A DNA stretch of 64,000 nt from Bacteroides sp. (GCA_014801225.1 JAAVEO010000009.1:46199-110198), one strand, 5' to 3'; positions 39,857-48,833 are shown, counted from the first letter of the stretch. The notes: generated by a model not told the origin, from the letters alone. Numbers and translations: made by a program.

Positions 39857-40552
39857 ATGAAGAATAATATACTGAAGTTTCTGAAAAAGCTCCGCCTCAA
39901 TAATAATCGCGAGTGGATGCATGAGAATGAAGATTTATATAAAGCCATAAAAGCCGAGCGCGACCTCACCGCTCAGCGATTCATCGATGCCATAGCCACA
40001 ATCGATCCGGAAGCCGCCGGTTATCCTGTGGAGAAAAGTGTCTACCGTCTTATGCGTGATGTGCGGTTCTCCCACGATAAGACTCCCTACAAGACGCATA
40101 TCGGTATCTTCGTATGTCCTCCGTTGGGTAAGAAATCCCTGCTGTCCGGATATTACCTTCATCTCGAACCCGGCAACTGCCTCCTCTGCGGCGGCAACTA
40201 CGCCCTCCCCTCCAAGCATCTTGCCGTAATCCGCAACGAGATACGCGACAATATCGAAGAATACATTTCCATCGTAGAATCCGAAGACTTCAAGGCCTTC
40301 TTCCCTACTGTGGGCGATATGCCTTTGAAGACCGCCCCCAAGGGGTTTGACCGCGATTGGGAGTACATTGACTATGTCCGTCCCCGCGAATTCTGTGTGA
40401 CTCTCCGTCTCCCCGATTCTTTCTTCGACACTCCCGACTTCCCGGAGCGTCTTATCCCGGCCCTCACTCAGATCAAACGCTACAACGACTTCATCAACTT
40501 CCCCCTCACCGAATCCGGTCTCCCCCTCCTCCGCCCCTCCACGCGCCGCTAA
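39857..40552 (+). CDS. DUF2461 family protein
   Basis: ILKFLKKLRLNNNREWMHENEDLYKAIKAE, YRLMRDVRFSHDKTPYKTHIGIF, GYYLHLEPGNCLLCGG. Confidence 0.9.
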   Translation: MKNNILKFLKKLRLNNNREWMHENEDLYKAIKAERDLTAQRFIDAIATIDPEAAGYPVEKSVYRLMRDVRFSHDKTPYKTHIGIFVCPPLGKKSLLSGYYLHLEPGNCLLCGGNYALPSKHLAVIRNEIRDNIEEYISIVESEDFKAFFPTVGDMPLKTAPKGFDRDWEYIDYVRPREFCVTLRLPDSFFDTPDFPERLIPALTQIKRYNDFINFPLTESGLPLLRPSTRR

Positions 40553-40554
40553 TC

Positions 40555-40782
40555 CCCCTCCCCTGCCAAATTAGCATTTTACTCCGAGCTTACCATATAA
40601 ATCCTTCTCCGCCCCAGCCAAATTCCGCCCTTAGCCGGGATTATACCGTCTTGGTTCTGTGGTCAAGCTTCAGCTTGACCGAGCCCGGGCTTCAAGAAAA
40701 GACTACGCCGCCGGTCTCTACCGAGCGGCTTTTTTCGTATCCAAGAGTCGCTTGATATGATCTTTCACGATCTGCAGCGCCG
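40555..40782. repeat. Composite repeat: copy of the hydrolase promoter region + palindrome + hydrolase 3' end
   Basis: Left part resembles 48598-48735; right part resembles 47690-47830 and on the minus strand encodes IVKDHIKRLLDTKKAAR*, the hydrolase C-terminus. Confidence 0.85.
40661..40680. repeat. Palindromic repeat GGTCAAGCTTCAGCTTGACC, copy 1
   Basis: 9-bp arms, identical to 47708-47727 and 48712-48731. Confidence 0.85.
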
Positions 40783-40879
40783 CACCGACCAATTCATACC
40801 TCTACGGCCCTCATTTTTCAACGTACTATTCCCCGGATCATTCAGATAAGTGTTTTTTCTTCGATTCCTAAAAATTTTA

Positions 40880-40911
40880 TTTGGATAATTCAATAGGTTG
40901 TTGTATTTTTG
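40880..40911 (+). promoter_or_regulatory. Bacteroidota promoter for the structured RNA
   Basis: TTTG 40880-40883, N20, TATTTTTG 40904-40911. Confidence 0.75.
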
Positions 40912-40916
40912 CTTTT

Positions 40917-41235
40917 GATTTCACGCCGTCCGGGTGAAGATGCGCAAGTAATCGACATGGGCGGGAGTTGAAACAACACATATAGGAAGCGTGTATTTGC
41001 GCTTGTTCTTGGCCTCTTGAAACTACCACTTTCAAACCCATGCCAGGGATGAAGCAGCGATAGATGCTCATGGGTATGTTTAGATACCGGCCGATTTATT
41101 ATGCCGTGAAGGCATGATAAAGTCGGCTTATCTGCATATCGGCGTGAGGTCTGCGTTGCTCGTCTGCATGGGTGGGCTGTGGTAGGCCTCAAGAGGCATG
41201 ACGAGCAACGGATAAGGCTCTCACGCTTTCTTTTT
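40917..41235 (+). ncRNA. Predicted structured noncoding RNA, ~310-320 nt, upstream of a small HTH gene
   Basis: Consensus promoter, multiple perfect stems (TTGAAA/TTTCAA, ACCCATG/CATGGGT, GCCGA..ATGCC/GGCAT..TCGGC, GCGTGAG/CTCACGC enclosing CGTTGCTCGTC/GACGAGCAACG) and terminal T-tract at 41227-41235. Confidence 0.7.
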
Positions 41236-41285
41236 ATAGTTTATAATCAGAGTCCGGAGCCGATTCTGAATGGTTTGAAGATACC

Positions 41286-41516
41286 GTGCATATTGGTAAT
41301 AGAATTAGGGAAGTATTTGAGCAGTTGCCCAAGCATGATGATATAGAATGGTTTGCCAAGCAAATTCCCTGTACAAGCCGCCACCTATATCGTATTTTCC
41401 GTAAAGATAACATAGATCTGATATTGCTGCAACGGATTTCCATAATCCTGCAATACAATTTCTTCAAAGACCTGTCCTTGGAATGTGACAATTTAATAGA
41501 AGATTCAGTTCAGTAA
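41286..41516 (+). CDS. Small XRE-like helix-turn-helix protein
   Basis: HIGNRIREVFEQLPKHDDIEWFAKQIPCTSRHLYRIFRKDNIDLILLQRISIILQYNFFKDLS; GTG start. Confidence 0.7.
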   Translation: MHIGNRIREVFEQLPKHDDIEWFAKQIPCTSRHLYRIFRKDNIDLILLQRISIILQYNFFKDLSLECDNLIEDSVQ

Positions 41517-41636
41517 GATATAAGACATAAGACATAAGAGGTCTGTAATAATGATATTATAGGTCTTATAAAAAAGAGGCAAGCTCAGGAATGCATTGTA
41601 ATTTTGCAAGCAGAAATTAGCAATAATAACAAGTAT

Positions 41637-42308
41637 ATGAAAGATGTTGATTTAAGTGCAGCTATAAAGATTATAGCTAACCTAAAAAAAGGAGATAATC
41701 GTAGAATATTGCTTCTATGCAATATGTATATAGCGGTTAGACCCATTATTGATACCATCGGAAAGATAGATGGTTGTGTCGTATGCTCCTACCCATTTCA
41801 CGAGATTACAGAAAATACGAAAACATTAGTTGTCCAAATGCCGAGTTGGGATGATACTTATTTCAATGCTTTAAAATTAGCAGAGAAAAATCAGTATAAC
41901 GTGATTTGCGTAGGTTGGAGAGCGGACGTGAAAGATGAATTCTTTCCTTCAAACGATGAATTTGATGTTTATAATTGTGTTCTTGAAGAAGCTCTCACTG
42001 TCAATGCACTTATTAAGTCATTAAAGGAGTATAATTCCCAATCTATAGTGGTATATAACAGATTAGGAATGACGGGAGTTCTTTTTGCTCAGACTTCGAC
42101 TAATGGAGGTGTATATGATTTCAGCGTAGAGATGAATTACGGAAAATTCCCTGCTTATACAGTGGGTGAGTTAATATCAAGATTAGAAGCTTTACCACAG
42201 AATGCAAAGATCGAAACAAGAATCGGATGGCCTGTTAAAGTGGAAGCTTTCGATAATGTAGTAATCATCAGATGTCAAGATAAAGCGTTGACTCCAAGAA
42301 ATATATGA
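41637..42308 (+). CDS. Hypothetical protein, no family recognised
   Basis: ATG at 41637 just after a TAATTTTG -7 element at 41599-41606; the upstream TTG at 41604 lies in that element. Confidence 0.65.
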   Translation: MKDVDLSAAIKIIANLKKGDNRRILLLCNMYIAVRPIIDTIGKIDGCVVCSYPFHEITENTKTLVVQMPSWDDTYFNALKLAEKNQYNVICVGWRADVKDEFFPSNDEFDVYNCVLEEALTVNALIKSLKEYNSQSIVVYNRLGMTGVLFAQTSTNGGVYDFSVEMNYGKFPAYTVGELISRLEALPQNAKIETRIGWPVKVEAFDNVVIIRCQDKALTPRNI

Positions 42309-42350
42309 TGATGGCTAAAATTCAGAAATTCAACTAACAAACAACATAAT

Positions 42351-45300
42351 ATGAATAAAATTATAAGATTATCAGTCATTTTTGCACTGATATGGTGCTC
42401 GCTACCTCTCCTTGCCCGCGACTTCAAGTACACATACAAAGGGCAGACACTGACCTACACAGTCCTTGATGAGGAGGCAAAGACTGTGCAGACCAAAGAC
42501 GGAGATGAAGATTATCTGAGACCCGGCAATAATGTTTCGGGAAAGCTGATAATTCCGGAGACAGTCTTAGATGGTGACATTGAATACTCCGTTACTTCTA
42601 TCGGAGGCATGGCTTTCTATGGTCGCTCGGGTCTTACCTCAGTGAGTATCCCCGCCACAGTCACGTCAATCGGCAATAGTGCTTTCAGTGGTTGCTCTGG
42701 CCTTACCTCAGTGACTATCCCCAGCTCACTCACTTCAATCGGCAACTCCGCTTTCAATGGTTGCTCTCGCCTTACCTCAGTGACTATCCCCAACTCAGTC
42801 ACTTCAATCGGAAATAGTGCTTTCTCTGGTTGCAGAGGCCTTACCTCAGTGACTATCCCCAACTCAGTCACTTCAATCGGCAACTATACTTTTTTGGATT
42901 GCAGAGGCCTTACCTCAGTGACTATCCCCAACTCAGTCACTTCAATCGGCCACTATGCTTTCGATGGTTGCTCTGGTCTCACCTCGGTTGCGATTCCGAA
43001 TTCAGTAACTTACCTCGGTAAGGATGTTTTCGAAGGTTGTACCAATCTGATTAAGTCAGCGTATCCCGATAATTTAAAGAATCCGTTCCCGAAGGGAATT
43101 TCTATTCCCTACAATGCACAAACTGTAATGTACGAAGATGGATGTATTTACGAACCGGGATCAACTTTTTTGTTTGCTCCAAATTCGCTTACCGGAGAAT
43201 ACACTGTTCCGAACACGGTCACATCAATCGGGGACAATGCATTCTACGGTTGCAAAAGTCTGACATCGGTTACTATTTCCAACTCAATCATCAAAATAGG
43301 TCTTGATGCATTTAGCGGTTGTTCTAATATATCATCTCTAAGTATAGGAACCGGTCTTTTAGAAATAAATAAGAGCGATAACTGTAATCCTATAAAAGTT
43401 ATTTGGCAGTGCAATACACCTCCAAAGGGATATGAGTATTTTACCGGGAAGATAAATTATGTGGCGAATGATTCTTATGACTTTGAAAACATGGTAATTT
43501 ATCCTTTGCTCAGTTCAGTTTTTGAATCAGAAGGAGTAATATATGTGCCTGTAAACCCCTCGCAGCGCACTTGTGATATTATCGATTGTTCATACTCTGA
43601 TAAGACCAAGGAACTTGTACTGAAGGGAGAGACTACTTATAAAGGGACAAAGATGAGCGTCGCTAAAATGAATCCCTATTCCTTCTATAATAACGATTAT
43701 ATTGAGCATCTGAATATATCCTTCAGCGGCGAGATTCCTGAATACGCCTTTTACGATTGCAAAAATATAGACGAAATTATAATTCCTAATACGATTTCCA
43801 ACATTAAGCCATATTCATTCTATGGATGTGGATCGATTAAGGAAATTAGCTTAAACAATACGGGATCTATCGACAATAACGCATTTCAGAACAGTTGTAC
43901 GCAATATGCTGCAACCCTCGTAGTTTCTTCCAATGTACTTGACATTGGGAATGAAGCCTTTATGGACTGTCGCGCCTTATCTGATATACAACTTAATAAT
44001 TCCGGCTCGATTGGAGTCAGTGCGTTTGAGGGAAGCGCCTTATATTCACCGTCTAAGCTCTCAATCGGAGAGACCGTCGGTAAAATAGGGTCCAAAGCGT
44101 TCTTCGGATGCAAAGGTCTGAGCGAGATTACTTTGAATAATTCAGGCTATATTGGAGATAATGCGTTTCAAAATAGCATGAGTCGGAATTCAGCCGAATT
44201 GACAATCGCAAAGTCTATAACATCAATCGGCAACTCTGCATTTAGCAATTGTTCCTCTCTGCAAACTGCTGAAATAAACAACGGTGGCTCTATCGGCAAC
44301 TATGCCTTTAACAATTGTTCCTCTCTACAAACTGCTGAAATAAACAATGGCGGTTCTATCGGCAGCTACGCCTTTTATGGATGTTCTTTGCTCAATGAGA
44401 TAAATATCAGAAGCGTGGGAACTGTAGGTGAATATGCATTCGCTGGTTGTCAGGCTGCTGAGGCTCTAAAGGTAGCGCCGACTGTAACTTCGTTAGGAAA
44501 TTACGCCTTTAAGGATTGTTCTTCGTTAAGGGATGTTACCATAGAAGAATATAACCCGTACGGAACAGATGATATAAAACCTGAATACCAAATACTTGTA
44601 TTAGGAAGCAACGGCAGTAATTCGCTTTTCAGCGATTGCCCTCTTGACGAGGTGTTTATCGGCAAAAAGCTTAGCTATAAGACTTCTTCAGGAAGCGGTT
44701 ACTCCCCGTTCTATCGAAACACAAGCTTGCGAAGCGTGGAAATCTCGGATGTCGAAACCATAATATATGATAATGAGTTCTACGGCTGCACCAATCTTCA
44801 GAGCGTGAAAATCGGGGACGGTGTAAAGTCTTTCGGCAAATACTCCTTCTCCGGATGCTCAAAAATAGACTCTTTTGAATTTGGACGTTCCGTAACAAAT
44901 ATCGGAGAGGAGGCTTTCTCGGATTGTACATCCATGACGAATCTGACGAGCTACAATCCTATTCCTCCGGTATGCGGAAGTCAGGCTCTTGATGATATAA
45001 ATAAGTGGACGTGTACACTTCATGTACCGACAGATGCATTGGAGGCTTACATGGGCGCTGAACAGTGGAATAACTTTTTCTTCGTCGAGCCCGATATGGA
45101 TTCAAACAAATACTTTGAATACAGAGGTTTGTACTACAGGGCAACCGACTTAGACTATCTCAAATGTGAAGTAGTGGCTCAGGAGGATGTCCCGGCTGAA
45201 ATAATGGAGGCTGCGATCCTATCCGCTGATACAATGGTGGTACTTGAAATACCGGATAAGGTATTTTATAAGGGAGTTGCATATTCCGTAGCCGGTATAG

Positions 45301-46220
45301 GTGACAAAGCCTTCTCTACCTTTACAGATCTCCGGGAAGTGGTTATCCCGGAAACCATGGAATATATAGGCTCTGAGGCTTTCGCCAACTGTCCGCTCGT
45401 AAAAGTAGAGGTTAAGGCCATCATACCCCCGGCAGCTCAGGAAGATTCTTTTGATGCTGAAGTTTATGCTTCTGCCGAACTGATGATTCCGGATGAGAGC
45501 AAAAATGCTTATAGAACCGCAGCTGTATGGAAGAATTTCACCATCAGTCCTACTTTAGCTGCTTCCATCACATTAGATCATAATGAGAAAACCCTGAAGG
45601 TGGGTGAGACATTCACCTTGACGGCAACGGTACTTCCCGAAGATACAACCGACAAGACTGTTACGTGGACTTCCTCAGACGAGGCGGTTGCCATTGTCGA
45701 TGCTGACGGCAAGGTGACAGCATTGGCGCCCGGTGAAGCGGAGATTATGGCGAAATGTGGAGACGTTTCTGCGACCTGTAAGGTCTCTGTATTACCGGTT
45801 TTGGTTGAATTCATTACTATCTCACCTGATGCTTGGAGCGGTGCGGTAGGAGATTGCATCCAGTTGGAAGCAACGGTACTTCCTGAAGATGCAACTGATA
45901 AATCACTGAACTGGACTTCGAGTGATGAAATGGTTGCCACCGTTGACAACACTGGTCTTGTGAGTATTCAAGCGGAAGGAACGTGCGTAATCACTGCTAC
46001 TGCAAACGATGGATCCGGAGTCGAGGCCCAATGTATAATAAATGGACTGGTGACTGGTCTTGACACGATTTATGCCAATGGCGATGCAAGCGTAGATGTA
46101 TATAATACTCGAGGCATATTGTTGAAGAAAGGATGTGATAAAGAACAATTGCAGCGACTTACCCCTGGCATATACATCCTGCGCAATGGAGAAAAAGTTG
46201 CCAAAGTGATCGTGAAATAG
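42351..46220 (+). CDS. BspA-like leucine-rich repeat surface protein with two BIG2 Ig-like domains and T9SS type A sorting domain
   Basis: Signal peptide; many LRR_5 units (LTSVTIPNSVTSIGNSAFSGC); ITLDHNEKTLKVGETFTLTATVLPEDTTDKTVTWTSSDEAVAIVDADGKVTA; C-term VDVYNTRGILLKKG...LTPGIYILRNGEKVAKVIVK. Confidence 0.92.
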   Translation: MNKIIRLSVIFALIWCSLPLLARDFKYTYKGQTLTYTVLDEEAKTVQTKDGDEDYLRPGNNVSGKLIIPETVLDGDIEYSVTSIGGMAFYGRSGLTSVSIPATVTSIGNSAFSGCSGLTSVTIPSSLTSIGNSAFNGCSRLTSVTIPNSVTSIGNSAFSGCRGLTSVTIPNSVTSIGNYTFLDCRGLTSVTIPNSVTSIGHYAFDGCSGLTSVAIPNSVTYLGKDVFEGCTNLIKSAYPDNLKNPFPKGISIPYNAQTVMYEDGCIYEPGSTFLFAPNSLTGEYTVPNTVTSIGDNAFYGCKSLTSVTISNSIIKIGLDAFSGCSNISSLSIGTGLLEINKSDNCNPIKVIWQCNTPPKGYEYFTGKINYVANDSYDFENMVIYPLLSSVFESEGVIYVPVNPSQRTCDIIDCSYSDKTKELVLKGETTYKGTKMSVAKMNPYSFYNNDYIEHLNISFSGEIPEYAFYDCKNIDEIIIPNTISNIKPYSFYGCGSIKEISLNNTGSIDNNAFQNSCTQYAATLVVSSNVLDIGNEAFMDCRALSDIQLNNSGSIGVSAFEGSALYSPSKLSIGETVGKIGSKAFFGCKGLSEITLNNSGYIGDNAFQNSMSRNSAELTIAKSITSIGNSAFSNCSSLQTAEINNGGSIGNYAFNNCSSLQTAEINNGGSIGSYAFYGCSLLNEINIRSVGTVGEYAFAGCQAAEALKVAPTVTSLGNYAFKDCSSLRDVTIEEYNPYGTDDIKPEYQILVLGSNGSNSLFSDCPLDEVFIGKKLSYKTSSGSGYSPFYRNTSLRSVEISDVETIIYDNEFYGCTNLQSVKIGDGVKSFGKYSFSGCSKIDSFEFGRSVTNIGEEAFSDCTSMTNLTSYNPIPPVCGSQALDDINKWTCTLHVPTDALEAYMGAEQWNNFFFVEPDMDSNKYFEYRGLYYRATDLDYLKCEVVAQEDVPAEIMEAAILSADTMVVLEIPDKVFYKGVAYSVAGIGDKAFSTFTDLREVVIPETMEYIGSEAFANCPLVKVEVKAIIPPAAQEDSFDAEVYASAELMIPDESKNAYRTAAVWKNFTISPTLAASITLDHNEKTLKVGETFTLTATVLPEDTTDKTVTWTSSDEAVAIVDADGKVTALAPGEAEIMAKCGDVSATCKVSVLPVLVEFITISPDAWSGAVGDCIQLEATVLPEDATDKSLNWTSSDEMVATVDNTGLVSIQAEGTCVITATANDGSGVEAQCIINGLVTGLDTIYANGDASVDVYNTRGILLKKGCDKEQLQRLTPGIYILRNGEKVAKVIVK
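42630..43020 (+). repeat. 69-nt tandem coding repeats (23-aa LRR units), about six copies
   Basis: Units start near 42630, 42699, 42768, 42837, 42906, 42975. Confidence 0.9.
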
Positions 46221-46285
46221 TCTGACTTTCATCAGGCTCCCTTTGATGGCGGTAATGATTTATAAAGACTGCCTGCATACATAAT

Positions 46286-46342
46286 ATGAACCGTTCCGGA
46301 TATTGTAGCATTCAACCACTGCACAATTCCGGAACGGTTCAT
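46286..46342. terminator. Hairpin downstream of the BspA-like gene
   Basis: ATGAACCGTTCCGGA 46286-46300 / TCCGGAACGGTTCAT 46328-46342, 15-bp perfect stem. Confidence 0.65.
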
Positions 46343-46531
46343 TATTTTATATTGCTGTCAATAAAAAACATGGTAATGCGATCCACAAGTTCTTACTCCA
46401 AAAAATCGGCCATTTGACCACTTTTCTGAAGGGTTTTCTCTTAGGGAAAATCTATTCAACAAAAGGAGTGATTAAAATGTTGCTAATATTAGAAACTTTT
46501 ATTAACTTTGCTTTTTCAAATATGAATCACT

Positions 46532-46960
46532 ATGGCAGATAGATTTGATGAAATTGGAACTCTTTTCTTCCGGCGGAGAAAGGAACTTGGACTAACTCAA
46601 GAACAATTGGGGAAGAAAGTCGGTGTGACTAAATCTGAGATTTCTAAGATTGAGAATGGTAGAGGTATCACTTTCTCTACAATCAATAAGTTGTCAGAAG
46701 CTTTAAGGGTATCGACACGCGTAGAATTAAAACCGACTGAATCAGTTTCGTCAGATGTAATTCATTATATAGTGATGAGTCTCGGTTTATTTGCTCGTAA
46801 ATACAAATTGACAAAAAAGGAGGCTTGTAATTATCTGTCACGTTTCAAGGGTCTTGAATTTTCAATCCGTAATTATGAAGCAGAGCATCAGCTCTCACTT
46901 CAGGAGTGTGTAGAGGATATGGCTGCTATCTGTCAAAGAAATGGAGGTGCGGTGTCATGA
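46532..46960 (+). CDS. XRE-family HTH regulator (first gene of TA-like operon)
   Basis: RKELGLTQEQLGKKVGVTKSEISKIENGRGITFSTINKLSEAL. Confidence 0.88.
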   Translation: MADRFDEIGTLFFRRRKELGLTQEQLGKKVGVTKSEISKIENGRGITFSTINKLSEALRVSTRVELKPTESVSSDVIHYIVMSLGLFARKYKLTKKEACNYLSRFKGLEFSIRNYEAEHQLSLQECVEDMAAICQRNGGAVS

Positions 46961-47430
46961 TTCTATATCACGGTTCAAATCAGCCTATAGGCAACATAGA
47001 TTTGTCGCAAGGCAAGAAATTCAAAGATTTCGGTCAAGGTTTCTACACTACCCATTTAAAAGATCAGGCCATTTATTGGTCAAGGAGAATTGCAGATCGC
47101 TTTGGAGGGGTCCCTACAGTTACAGAATTTGAGTTTGATCTTGATGCTGCCATTGCTGCGGGATTAAATGTGAAGGTATTTGATCTGCCGGATAAGGAAT
47201 GGGCATTGTTTGTAATGGCAAACCGCCGGCAGGATGGAGAAGAATTTCATCATGACTATGACATTATCATCGGTCCGGTAGCCGATGACAATATGGCTCG
47301 TCTATTCGGACTCTATGATATGGAAATCATTGACCTTGATGCTGTGGTAACCGGACTGATTTACAAAGACCTCAATTCTCAATATTTCTTTGCCACAGAA
47401 GAATCGCTAAAATATATAAGAAGGGTATGA
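46957..47430 (+). CDS. DUF3990 family protein (putative ADP-ribosyltransferase-fold toxin)
   Basis: MILYHGSNQPIGNIDLSQGKKFKDFGQGFYTTHLKDQAIYWSRR; ATG at 46957 overlaps upstream stop (ATGA). Confidence 0.78.
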   Translation: MILYHGSNQPIGNIDLSQGKKFKDFGQGFYTTHLKDQAIYWSRRIADRFGGVPTVTEFEFDLDAAIAAGLNVKVFDLPDKEWALFVMANRRQDGEEFHHDYDIIIGPVADDNMARLFGLYDMEIIDLDAVVTGLIYKDLNSQYFFATEESLKYIRRV

Positions 47431-47669
47431 AACAGCCAAACAATAATTTTGATTTCCTTGTGGAATACATTACTACTCGGGTCGTAGAGTGGATTATGCG
47501 TGACCAAGCTCTTGGTCTTGAGGAAGCGTTACTTCTGTTTCATAATTCAGAGACTTTCGACAAACTATGCGAGAAGCGCACAGATCTCTATATAGAGAGT
47601 CCGGCATACATATATGAATTGTTAACAGAGGAACTACGTAGAGGAACTCTTCGCGGATTAACCGAATAA
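47427..47669 (+). CDS. DUF3791-like small protein (putative antitoxin/partner)
   Basis: 80 aa, overlaps the DUF3990 stop (ATGA); DUF3990/DUF3791 neighbours recur in Bacteroidota. Confidence 0.65.
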   Translation: MKQPNNNFDFLVEYITTRVVEWIMRDQALGLEEALLLFHNSETFDKLCEKRTDLYIESPAYIYELLTEELRRGTLRGLTE

Positions 47670-47707
47670 ATAACGCATATCGGCTCAGTAACTGTCTATG
47701 GTTCTGT

Positions 47708-47727
47708 GGTCAAGCTTCAGCTTGACC
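47708..47727. repeat. Palindromic repeat GGTCAAGCTTCAGCTTGACC, copy 2
   Basis: Identical to copy 1. Confidence 0.85.
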
Positions 47728-47764
47728 GAGCCTCCGCTTCAAGAAAAGACTACGCCGCCGGTCT

Positions 47765-48565
47765 CTACCGAGCGGCTTTTTTCGTATCCAAGAGCCGCTT
47801 GATATGGTCTTTCACGATATGCATAGCCGGCCTTACCATATCCCCGTGATTGTGTCCTCCGATCTCATAGATCGATACATCAGGATGACCGATCAGCTTC
47901 ATCATTCTCCACATATAGGCATTCTCTTCGTAGCGTCCCAATAATTCAAGCTCTCGGTCGCCGCATATTATTATATAGGGCGATGCATCCTTACGGATAT
48001 GATATATGGGAGCGTATTGGTCAATTGTAGGCTGAAGGTCGGAGCCTCCGGTCATTTTACGCCATTCATAATGGGTGATAGCCTGCCCGCTTACCGGGAA
48101 TAACCCCGCGATTGCATTAGCGTCAATCCCCCTTTTTGCCAGACGCGACTTGTCAAGTCCGATCATACTCGCCAAATATCCTCCTGCCGAATGTCCGGCC
48201 ACAAATATTTTCTCTTTGTCTCCCCCGAAATTCTCAATATTGCCGAATACCGAAGCCACGGCATCAGCGGCATCCTCAATGCAAGCATCGATATCCACAT
48301 CCGGCAGCAACCGATAAGCCGGAGCCACGATTATATAATCCGTATCAAGCAGTTCCTCAGGAATATAGGGTTCACCACCCGTCAGCCCTCCGCCATGAAA
48401 CCATACCACTACAGCATTACCCTTACCCTCCTCAGGCATGGAAATAATCATCCTGTTTCGCTCATGGTCTCCATACTTCACTTCCGCCACACGGCGCGCC
48501 GCCTCTGTCGGAATCACCGACAAAAGAAAAACCATCAGTGCAGAAATCAATACCTTCATACTCAA
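47765..48565 (-). CDS. Alpha/beta hydrolase (carboxylesterase/BD-FAE-like)
   Basis: VVVWFHGGGLTGGEPYIP, FVAGHSAGGYLASMIGLD, GGHNHGDMV. Confidence 0.88.
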   Translation of the reverse strand: MSMKVLISALMVFLLSVIPTEAARRVAEVKYGDHERNRMIISMPEEGKGNAVVVWFHGGGLTGGEPYIPEELLDTDYIIVAPAYRLLPDVDIDACIEDAADAVASVFGNIENFGGDKEKIFVAGHSAGGYLASMIGLDKSRLAKRGIDANAIAGLFPVSGQAITHYEWRKMTGGSDLQPTIDQYAPIYHIRKDASPYIIICGDRELELLGRYEENAYMWRMMKLIGHPDVSIYEIGGHNHGDMVRPAMHIVKDHIKRLLDTKKAAR

Positions 48566-48711
48566 AATCCTATTACATTCAATTTATAATCCTATAATTA
48601 TCCCCCTTCCTCCCGCAAAATTAGCATTTTACTCCGAAATTACCATATAAATCCTTCTCAGCCCTCGCAAAATTCCGTCCTTGGCCTGGATTATACTGTC
48701 TATGGTTCTGT

Positions 48712-48731
48712 GGTCAAGCTTCAGCTTGACC
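48712..48731. repeat. Palindromic repeat GGTCAAGCTTCAGCTTGACC, copy 3
   Basis: Identical to copies 1 and 2. Confidence 0.85.
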
Positions 48732-48751
48732 GGAGCCTCGGCCTCAAGAAA

Positions 48752-48791
48752 AGAGAACGCCCTATGCCGCTCGCAGCATAGGGCGTTCTCT
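48752..48791. terminator. Bidirectional intrinsic terminator
   Basis: 16-bp perfect stem AGAGAACGCCCTATGC / GCATAGGGCGTTCTCT followed by T-tract. Confidence 0.85.
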
Positions 48792-48833
48792 TTTTGAGTA
48801 TTATCTTCCGGTCAATGCCGGAGAAGGGGCGAA

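Noticed and set aside
40877-41192. Minus-strand ORFs of 64 and 100 aa in the 40.9-41.2 kb intergenic
   Set aside because: The region is explained by plus-strand promoter, hairpins and terminator; the ORFs have no domain and overlap each other in different frames.
42630-43020. Regular direct repeats resembling a CRISPR array
   Set aside because: Period is exactly 69 nt (23 codons) inside an open LRR reading frame, with no unique spacers and no cas genes.
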